In this document: in pieces, positions 53,953-60,695 of the stretch
Numbering within the stretch: position 1 is the stretch's first letter
Layout of the letters: every line of letters starts with the position of its first letter
Source of the DNA: Algoriphagus sp. Y33
GTDB lineage: Bacteria; Bacteroidota; Bacteroidia; Cytophagales; Cyclobacteriaceae
Direction: 5' to 3'
DNA length: 64,000 nucleotides
Assembly (NCBI RefSeq): GCF_014838715.1
Contig: NZ_CP061947.1
Coordinates: 2,232,001 to 2,296,000 of the forward strand
The notes under the pieces: model-generated
What the model was told of the DNA's origin: nothing
Database searches by the model: none
Seen by the model: the letters and a program-made list of their open reading frames with translations, nothing else
Translations under genes and position numbers: made by a program

Positions 53953-54759
53953 TTATTCGTTTATAAACTGACTTTTAATTTCTTTTCTAAAAGCCTCTGA
54001 ACCTATTGATAGCCGCCGATCATAGATGGCATTTGCGTCTGGGCCAGCCACATACCGAACCTGATCTTTTCCGTCTGTTGCAGCTTCATACACGACCGCT
54101 GCGATTTGTTCGGCACTGGAGGCCTGAGCCATCATCGCATCTACATTGAAGAATAGCTTTTCTTCTAATGCCTGATATGATGAATGCTTTGCCGTGGCCA
54201 GCGATCTTCCGGTAAAATCAGTAGCGATTGCTCCAGGGGCAATGGTTTTTATACCGATATTATGTAAGCCCAGTTCAAAAGACATGCTTTCCGACCAGCC
54301 TTCTATTGCAAATTTGGTAGCATGATAAATTGAATGTAGGGGAAATGCCAATAGCCCGCCCATGGAAGTCGTGCTTATGAATAATCCTTGCTTCCTTTCT
54401 TTGAAATAGGGAATAAAGGCTTTGGTCACCCAAAGTACTCCCATCAGATTGGTATTGATTTGTCGTTCAATCTGCTCTTCGGTCAGAGCTTCCATCGCTC
54501 CCATCAGGCCATAGCCCGCATTATTGAATACCACATCTATATTGTGTGATGTAATTGCTTTTGCTACAGTGCCGGTAATCTGTTCCACACGGGTAACATC
54601 TAGCGGTAATAAGGTGACATTTTTCAACTGAGACAATTCTTTTTCCAGCTCAGGGTTTCGCATAGTGGCGATTACTTGCCAACCTTTTGATTGGAATAAT
54701 TTAGCGGTTGCTTTGCCTAAACCGGAAGAGGCACCTGTAATAAATATTGTTCTTTCCAT
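53953..54759 (-). CDS. SDR family oxidoreductase
   Basis: 268 residues from ATG 54759, which starts MERTIFITGASSGLGKATAK; the frame extends 28 codons upstream but across the shared -7 box at 54785. FNNAGYGLMGAME, catalytic YHATKFAIEGWSESMSFEL, APGAIATDF. 22 bases before the DUF4345 gene; first gene of a three-gene cassette. Confidence 0.92.
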   Translation of the reverse strand: MERTIFITGASSGLGKATAKLFQSKGWQVIATMRNPELEKELSQLKNVTLLPLDVTRVEQITGTVAKAITSHNIDVVFNNAGYGLMGAMEALTEEQIERQINTNLMGVLWVTKAFIPYFKERKQGLFISTTSMGGLLAFPLHSIYHATKFAIEGWSESMSFELGLHNIGIKTIAPGAIATDFTGRSLATAKHSSYQALEEKLFFNVDAMMAQASSAEQIAAVVYEAATDGKDQVRYVAGPDANAIYDRRLSIGSEAFRKEIKSQFINE

Positions 54760-54784
54760 CTGACCATACTTTAAATTTGACAAA

Positions 54785-54847
54785 ACAAAATTCAAAATAA
54801 TCCTGCTGCCCAATGTTTCCGATATGCTGTAAGATGTATCCAAATCG
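54785..54847 (-). promoter_or_regulatory. Shared operator/promoter no. 7 (SDR 53953)
   Basis: On the + strand: ACAAAA at 54785, TTTCCGATATG at 54816 (31 on), TATCCAAATCG at 54837 (21 on). 54848-55049 holds no gene. Confidence 0.65.
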
Positions 54848-55049
54848 CGGTTTGGCTATAAAGTAGGTACCTACATTGCTTCCAAGATCGAATTATGTGC
54901 ATTTAGTATAGGTCCAGCGGATAAAATCCCAAGTCATTCAAATGAAAAAGCCTTGTTCAACCTCAATCCTAATCCCTTAGGTTAGCCTAAGACAGGCGTT
55001 CGGGAATTGGATCAGTTTAATGAAATTTAAAACAACAAGAAATGTTTTT

Positions 55050-55964
55050 CTAATTAAACGCTTTCCTAAATTCCAACGGAGACTGATTGGTTTTTTGCTT
55101 GAAAAGTTTGCTGAATGACTGGGGATATTCAAAACCCAATTCATAAGCAATCTCGCTAACTGACATACGGGTAACGCTTAACCTCTCCTTGGCGTAATCA
55201 ATCATTTTACTTTGAATATGCTGCTGTGCATTTTGATGCGTATGGATACGTAACAAACTTCCCAAATAATTTGCTGAAATGCTCATCTCTTCGGCAATAG
55301 AACCAACCGTAGGTATTCCATATTCAATCCCTTCTTTATTATTAAAATAACGCCCTAGTATAGTTTCAAATCTTTCCAATAACTCATAATTGGATTTTTT
55401 ACGGGTGATAAACTGACGTTCGTAATACCGCTCTGCGTAGATCAAGAGCCTTTCAAGCTGGTTGACAATAAGCTCCTGACTGAATTTATCTATAGCGGAT
55501 TGGTATTCACTCTCTATGGTCAATAAAATTTGTTCAATGGTTTTCTCTTCCTTTTCGGAAAGGAAGAGAGCCTCATTTGCCGCATAACCAAAGAATTCAA
55601 AAGATTTGATTTTTTTGGACAAAGACGTGTTCCACAAAAAATCGGGATGAACCAGCAATAACCATCCACTGGGCTCTGCTATTGCTTCTTGATTGATTTC
55701 TATTTTCAAAAACTGAAGAGGAGAAATAAAACTAAGCAAGCCCTTGTTGAAATCGTAGACCTGCCGGCCGTAATTAAATTTAGCAGTGACATTTCGCTTT
55801 AACCCTATGGAATAGAAATCCTGAATCCAACTGATTTGGTTATCTTCAAAAGGATAAACCACCTTGCCGTAATCAATGAGACTAATGAGCGGATGCTCTG
55901 GCTCGGGAAGATTGCAAAGGGAGTGAAATTCTGATAGCGAGTTTAAGCGAAATGTCTTATCCAT
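55050..55964 (-). CDS. AraC-family regulator, paralogue E
   Basis: 304 residues from ATG 55964, chosen to align with the paralogues (LNSLSEFHSLCNLPEPEHPL); the frame extends 27 codons. NYGRQVYDFNKGLLSFISPLQ, HPDFLWNTSLSKKIKSFEFF, ANEALFLSEKEEK; HTH part YLGSLLRIHTHQNAQQHIQS (TGQ replaced by HQN-type residues) and MSVSEIAYELGFEYPQSFSKLFK. The gene upstream is not an SDR but a broken secreted protein gene. Confidence 0.9.
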   Translation of the reverse strand: MDKTFRLNSLSEFHSLCNLPEPEHPLISLIDYGKVVYPFEDNQISWIQDFYSIGLKRNVTAKFNYGRQVYDFNKGLLSFISPLQFLKIEINQEAIAEPSGWLLLVHPDFLWNTSLSKKIKSFEFFGYAANEALFLSEKEEKTIEQILLTIESEYQSAIDKFSQELIVNQLERLLIYAERYYERQFITRKKSNYELLERFETILGRYFNNKEGIEYGIPTVGSIAEEMSISANYLGSLLRIHTHQNAQQHIQSKMIDYAKERLSVTRMSVSEIAYELGFEYPQSFSKLFKQKTNQSPLEFRKAFN

Positions 55965-55980
55965 AATTTCTATTAATTGA

Positions 55981-56356
55981 TTAATCCTGAATAAGCTGCC
56001 ATTCAATAATAACCAGAGCATCATTTTCCAAGGGTAAATTTTCAATTAATCGATCCCCTACCCTTCGAAGTCTAAGTTCATCACTAGTTCTGTCCAGACC
56101 GTTCCAGTTGGGAAAAGATGAGCCGATTGCGTGTTGGGATGCAAAATCTCCTTTCTCATCGACAACTTGGGTTGTTACCAAATAAAGGCACCGTATCATC
56201 TTTTAGTTGAAGGTTAGCGGAAATAAGTTCCCCGGTTCCAAGTATGTTGTTAACTCTCATAGTATTTCGCGGATGTTGGTCTTGTGCATATGCATGTAAA
56301 CTTAACGTCGCACATAGACCAATGATTAGTATATGAATGATTGTTTTAAGGATCAA
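55981..56356 (-). pseudogene. Small secreted protein gene with frameshift
   Basis: Frame 1 from ATG 56356 gives a signal peptide (MILKTIIHILIIGLCATLSL, cleaved near AYAQ) and runs to a stop at 56156; an overlapping second frame (from about 56199) carries on with QVVDEKGDFASQHAIGSSFP and ends IEWQLIQD. Together they look like one ~120-residue periplasmic protein split by a frameshift. Family not recognised. Confidence 0.4.
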
Positions 56357-56390
56357 AAACTCCTCCGGTCTTTGACAGAAGGAGTTTTAT
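56355..56390 (-). terminator. Terminator after SDR 56402
   Basis: AAAAACTCCT (56355-56364) pairs with AGGAGTTTT (56380-56388); read on the minus strand the stem runs into TTTTTG. Separates the SDR from the downstream secreted gene. Confidence 0.7.
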
Positions 56391-56401
56391 TGACCATCAT
56401 A

Positions 56402-57157
56402 TTACAACATCTGTCCTCCAGACACTTCAATACGCTGGGCAGTAATCCATTTGGCTTCGTCAGTGCATAAAAATGCCACTACACTTCCGATATCAGTAGG
56501 CAATCCAACACGACCCAAAGCCGTTTGGGAAGCAATGTGATTGTTCATATCGGAATTATCGCGAACCATTCCTCCCGCAAAATCAGTTTCAATTGCACCC
56601 GGCGCTACGATGTTTACCCGGATACCACGTCCACCCAAATCTTTGGCGAGGTACTTGGTCAGATTTTCCATCGCAGCTTTTGCCGAAGAATAGGCAGGAT
56701 AGTACGGCAATATAATTCGGGTCAGTCCCGTCGAAATATTTACAATACCACCCCCGTCATTTATATGTGGCAAGGCTTTTTGTGTTAGAAAGAAAGGTCC
56801 TTTAAACTGAATGTCTACCAAAGAATCAAATTGTTCTTCGGTGGTATCCGCAAATACAGCGGTTACGCCAATACCTGCATTGTGGACTAGAAAATCGAAT
56901 TTATCCGTCTTGAATTTTGACGACAATTCACCTGTCAGCCCACTGATGAAGGAATCGAATGTTCCTGTTTTTCCGGTATCCAATTGAAGCGCAAGAGACT
57001 TCTGCCCCATTCCTTCAATTTCTGCGACAACCTTATCTGCTTCCTCTTTTTTGCTGTGGTAGGTTAGGATGACGTCCAACCCTTTTTTTGCCAGGTTGAG
57101 AGCCATATCTCTTCCCAAACCCCGGCTTCCTCCGGTAACTAATGCTATTTTGCTCAT
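56402..57157 (-). CDS. SDR family oxidoreductase (FabG-like)
   Basis: 251 residues. VTGGSRGLGRDMALNLAKKG, VHNAGIG, catalytic YSSAKAAMENLTKYLAKDL, RVNIVAPGAIETDF and the C-terminal VSGGQML are those of FabG-type SDRs. Stands between AraC F (57279, same strand, upstream) and a terminator, so it is transcribed alone from the promoter at 57218. Confidence 0.9.
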   Translation of the reverse strand: MSKIALVTGGSRGLGRDMALNLAKKGLDVILTYHSKKEEADKVVAEIEGMGQKSLALQLDTGKTGTFDSFISGLTGELSSKFKTDKFDFLVHNAGIGVTAVFADTTEEQFDSLVDIQFKGPFFLTQKALPHINDGGGIVNISTGLTRIILPYYPAYSSAKAAMENLTKYLAKDLGGRGIRVNIVAPGAIETDFAGGMVRDNSDMNNHIASQTALGRVGLPTDIGSVVAFLCTDEAKWITAQRIEVSGGQML

Positions 57158-57217
57158 CGTAATTAAATTTTAAAAAGCCCCACTACTGTGAGCACTTTCG
57201 GTTAAACTTTGTTTGAT

Positions 57218-57280
57218 ACAAAGCTACCTGACCATCACACCCTTTTGATTACAATAACCAAAGAGATACTTGCAAAAATC
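57218..57280 (-). promoter_or_regulatory. Shared operator/promoter no. 8 (SDR 56402), weak
   Basis: On the + strand: ACAAAG at 57218 (minus TAGCTTTG is an exact -7 consensus), TTACAATAACC at 57249 (31 on), TTGCAAAAATC at 57270 (21 on). The half-sites are the poorest of the nine. Confidence 0.45.
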
Positions 57281-58199
57281 AAATCATCAGTGCAGAACGA
57301 AACTTCAGCGGACTTTCCCCGGTCTGCTTTTTAAAGAAGTTTGAGAAGTGTGATGTTTCTTCAAAAGCAAGGCAATCCGCAATCGTGGCTACCGGCCAAT
57401 CTGTTTCCATGAGCAATGTTTTTGCTTCCTGGGCAATGCGTAGATTAATAAACTGTTTGGTGGTAAAAGAAGTCTCTTCCTTGAGGGTTTTATTGAGGTG
57501 GTTGCTGTGTATAGCCAATCTATCAGCATAGTCTTCTGCCCTACGCAGTTGCAGTTTTTGTTGGGGATTATCGATGGGGAATTGCCGTTCCAAAAGTTCT
57601 ATAAAGAGGCTGGTGATTCGTTTACCCGCACTCATCGCACCCACTTTAGCATGCTTCGGCATTAATTTCTGTCCATTATGAATGAGCTCCAGCACATAAT
57701 TTCGCAACAAATCGTACCGGAACTCATAGTCAGAATCCAGCTCTACCTTCATTTTCTTATAAATCAGGCTCAGGGCATTGTATTCTTCTTCAGGTATTTC
57801 AAACACAGGTGTAGCGCCCTGGGCGAATACCGGAAGCGCATCCATCTTTTCCCGCAGATTTTCGTTAGGTAAAAAATCATAGGTAAAAACACAGAAAAAC
57901 CCGGATTGCTCTTCACTAGTGGGGTTAAAATTGTAGGGGATTTTAGGTGTGGCAAACAACAGCCCATAGTTACTTATTGACAGCGTTTTATCCGCATATT
58001 CCACTTTGTAACTTCCTTTAAGTAAGCTAATCTTAAAATAAGTTCGTTTGTCATAGGGCATTTCAGGAGAATCAGCCATCCGCTTGCGTACTTTTTCGAT
58101 TTCAAATACATTGAAATGGCCCAATTGATCCGTAGCAATATGCGGATTGTCCGTCTTGATTTGGGCGTAAAATTCAGTCAGGGATGTTGCGTTCTTCAT
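57279..58199 (-). CDS. AraC-family regulator F, separate branch
   Basis: 306 residues. The sensor half (FNVFEIEKVRKR, RTYFKISLLKGSYKVEYADK, PYNFNPTSEEQSGFFCVF) differs from paralogues A-E; the HTH part has HSNHLNKTLKEETSFTTKQF and ATIADCLAFEETSHFSNFFK. A TAAATTTG -7 box ends 4 bases before the ATG (58199), so the transcript would be nearly leaderless. Downstream of the SnoaL/Atu4866 gene but with its own promoter. Confidence 0.9.
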   Translation of the reverse strand: MKNATSLTEFYAQIKTDNPHIATDQLGHFNVFEIEKVRKRMADSPEMPYDKRTYFKISLLKGSYKVEYADKTLSISNYGLLFATPKIPYNFNPTSEEQSGFFCVFTYDFLPNENLREKMDALPVFAQGATPVFEIPEEEYNALSLIYKKMKVELDSDYEFRYDLLRNYVLELIHNGQKLMPKHAKVGAMSAGKRITSLFIELLERQFPIDNPQQKLQLRRAEDYADRLAIHSNHLNKTLKEETSFTTKQFINLRIAQEAKTLLMETDWPVATIADCLAFEETSHFSNFFKKQTGESPLKFRSALMI

Positions 58200-58273
58200 C
58201 CTTCAAATTTACAAAAATTAAACAATTGAATTTAGGGTGATTCTGATTAACTGTACAACGGATAAACCATGTA

Positions 58274-59038
58274 TCATTCCTCCTTGCAGAAAATGTACCC
58301 GCCATGATGCAGGGTTTTTTCATCCACAAATTTACCCACCGCCGAAAACCCAGTATCATCTACATAGTCAATATGATTTCCGGAAACCTTATATTTTCCC
58401 TGATAGGCGCTCTTACGGTTTCCCCGTGCCTCGTCATAGCGATTGTTGGGCAATAATTCTTGGCGGATATGGTTATCTTTCGTAACCCACATCCCTATAT
58501 ATTTCTTCGTTTCTTCCATCGGTCTTTCCATTGTTATTGCTGTTTTTGTTGAATTCATTAAATCAGATAATTCATAGGTATCCAAGAAAGCGACTCCATC
58601 AATTATTTTGCCCTCTTTGAACGCCATTTTCCACAGGTAGGTATTTTCGTAAGACAGCCCGTTAATTGCAGTAGCCTTTGCCTTGAAGTGCAGCCAGACA
58701 TATTCATTATCATTGGTAAGGCTTATCAACTCCGGTCTTAAAGGAGTAGCCAACTGTTTTAAAATAGGCTTTACCGCATTTTCCATAAAATCAGTTTTTC
58801 CGTGATATACCCCCGAGACAGGCGATCTCCCGGCTACGGTCCATATCGCATCTTCGTCTAGAAGATTGAAAAAGCTGCTTCCCTCATTTTTCCATTGGTC
58901 AAAATATTGGGCAACCAATTTTTTTGAAGCGCCAGTCGATTCCAAATCGTTGGAGTGAAGCGTCTTTATTGCACAAGAAATACCCAATAAAGACACCAAC
59001 CCCATGATCATGAAAGACATCCCCCTGCTAATCTCCAT
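58274..59038 (-). CDS. SnoaL-like + Atu4866-domain fusion lipoprotein
   Basis: 254 residues. Lipobox LLGISC near residue 22. Residues ~40-155 are a SnoaL/NTF2-like domain (VAQYFDQWKNEGSSFFNLLD, GVYHGKTDFMENAV, YLWKMAFKEGKIIDGVAFLD). Residues ~180-254 match the small Atu4866-type beta-barrel (YIGMWVTKDNHIRQELLPNN, RYDEARGNRKSAYQGKY, GNHIDYVDDTGF). The fusion of the two is uncommon to my knowledge. Its ATG shares a base with the stop of SDR 59038. Confidence 0.8.
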   Translation of the reverse strand: MEISRGMSFMIMGLVSLLGISCAIKTLHSNDLESTGASKKLVAQYFDQWKNEGSSFFNLLDEDAIWTVAGRSPVSGVYHGKTDFMENAVKPILKQLATPLRPELISLTNDNEYVWLHFKAKATAINGLSYENTYLWKMAFKEGKIIDGVAFLDTYELSDLMNSTKTAITMERPMEETKKYIGMWVTKDNHIRQELLPNNRYDEARGNRKSAYQGKYKVSGNHIDYVDDTGFSAVGKFVDEKTLHHGGYIFCKEE

Positions 59039-59781
59039 CAGAATGATTTTTGGGCAGTGGGCCTTACTACCAATTCGTTTACGTCCACATCTGTTGGCTG
59101 AGAAACCGCATACGCTACAGCTTTGGCAATTGCCGACGCTGGCAGTAAATTGGTTCGGAACTGTTCTACTGCCATTTTCTTCAATGCAGGGTCAGAAATA
59201 GTTTCCGCCAATTCGGATTCCGTAGCACCCGGTGCGACTATAGTAACACGGATGTTTTTACTTACTTCTTGACGTAAACCATCGGAAATGGCTCTTACCG
59301 CAAATTTTGTCGCGCTGTAAACTGTAGAGGTTGGCCCTACCCAGCGATCACCAACAGAGGTGATGTTTACAAACTGACCACTATCCTTCTCTTCGAAGAC
59401 AGGAAGTGCAGCAGCGATACCGTGTAAAACCCCCTTTATATTTACATCAATCATCTTGTGCCACTCTTCAACTTCATAGGCATTGATCATCGAAAGGGGC
59501 ATCAATCCCGCATTGTTTATAAATACATCTACTGTATCAAACTCAGTTATAACAAATTTGACAAAGTCTTTTACATCTTCAGATTTGGTAACATCCAACT
59601 CTTTGTAAACAGCCTCACCTCCATTCTTTAAAATGTCATTGGCGATCGCTTCCAATTTGTCAACACGTCTTGCCCCCAAGGCAACTTTGGCCCCGAGACT
59701 TGAGAGATGGCGTGCAATAGCTTCTCCGATTCCGCTACTTGCCCCTGTGATCGCGATTACTTTTCCTTTAATGTTTTCCAT
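59038..59781 (-). CDS. SDR family oxidoreductase
   Basis: 247 residues from ATG 59781 (the frame extends 17 codons across the leader). ITGASSGIGEAIARHL, INNAGLMPLS, catalytic VYSATKFAVRAISDGLRQE, and C-terminal VNELVVRPT. Closest paralogue is the SDR at 38037. First gene of an operon with the SnoaL/Atu4866 lipoprotein (1-base overlap), the only intact cassette here that ends without an AraC gene directly joined. Confidence 0.92.
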   Translation of the reverse strand: MENIKGKVIAITGASSGIGEAIARHLSSLGAKVALGARRVDKLEAIANDILKNGGEAVYKELDVTKSEDVKDFVKFVITEFDTVDVFINNAGLMPLSMINAYEVEEWHKMIDVNIKGVLHGIAAALPVFEEKDSGQFVNITSVGDRWVGPTSTVYSATKFAVRAISDGLRQEVSKNIRVTIVAPGATESELAETISDPALKKMAVEQFRTNLLPASAIAKAVAYAVSQPTDVDVNELVVRPTAQKSF

Positions 59782-59805
59782 TTTGTATTGATTTAAATTA
59801 GCTAT

Positions 59806-59868
59806 ACAAAGGTGCTCTTCAAAAGAGTCCAAAAAGTAATCAAATCAATAAATGCTGTGTTCAAATCG
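59806..59868 (-). promoter_or_regulatory. Shared operator/promoter no. 9 (SDR 59038)
   Basis: On the + strand: ACAAAG at 59806, TAATCAAATCA at 59837 (31 on), TGTTCAAATCG at 59858 (21 on); among the best matches. Confidence 0.72.
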
Positions 59869-60133
59869 TGGATTACGCTTAAAGTACGCTAGTGCATTCA
59901 CGTATTCCGAAGGAAATGCTGAGGTCAAAAAGTCTGGATTTTTCAATAAAGTAGGATTCACTGAGAAAACTGCCTCACGCGCAGTTCCTGCAGATGAAAT
60001 CTACACGATTAAAACACACAGGGGAATAATTATTTTAATCGTCAAAATTTCTCCCAAGTGAAGTTCGTTTCAGGCCATTTCTGTTTTCGGAGCAGGTTCC
60101 TTTTGACCTCTGAAATGCATTCTCTATAAGCTC

Positions 60134-60452
60134 ACTTTTAGGACTGATCCCACTTCCTCCTTTTTATTTTCAGGAAACAGGCTGTGCCACGTAGCGGAAA
60201 GTCCTGGATGCTCACCTCATCATAAAAGCCCTTTGAGGTCAGTTTTGATCCCTGAAGATGCTCGGGATGAATGTTGAGCTCCTCCAGATAAATGTGGTAG
60301 GCATTGTCTTTAAGTACTGCTGAAGTAACCCTGAAAAATTCAAGCAGGCCTTGCGGCAAAATCAAGCTGAGGTAGTCCTTTTCTTCCAATTCTTTTTTCA
60401 GCAAAGAAAATCGATTCAGGCAAATCCCCCAACTTTTAGGACTGATCCCCAA
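60134..60452 (-). pseudogene. ISAon1-type transposase N-terminal remnant between 18-bp direct repeats
   Basis: Frame 60138-60452 (104 codons) has LLPQGLLEFFRV-like (LSLILPQGLLEFFRVTSAV), YHIYLEELNIHPEHL, LTSKGFYDEVSIQDFPLRG and ACFLKIKRRKW: the N-terminal ORF of ISAon1-family elements, which binds the element ends. The catalytic ORF is missing. ACTTTTAGGACTGATCCC occurs at 60134-60151 and again at 60432-60449, same orientation, bracketing the remnant. 59869-60133 shows no supported gene. Confidence 0.75.
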
Positions 60453-60481
60453 TTTGTGTGAAAATCATGTGCAAATAAAAA

Positions 60482-60513
60482 AAGCACTTAGCGTGACTAT
60501 TCGCTAAGTGCTT
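60482..60513 (-). terminator. Terminator of tRNA-Thr
   Basis: Perfect 12-bp stem AAGCACTTAGCG/CGCTAAGTGCTT, 8-base loop; read on the minus strand it ends in a run of T (CTTTTTTT). Confidence 0.88.
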
Positions 60514-60523
60514 GATAATAAAG

Positions 60524-60596
<73 letters not shown>

Positions 60597-60695
60597 TTAT
60601 TCCGTTATTGTGATGCAAATATAGCCGTTCACTTTACTTGCTCCAAACCCTCAGAAAAGAAAAATTCTATCTTCCTTATTCTGAGTGAGAAAAAT

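Noticed and set aside
59852..60061. 69-codon plus-strand frame
   Set aside because: Starts inside operator no. 9, no recognisable family, no downstream partner; may be a remnant but cannot be supported.
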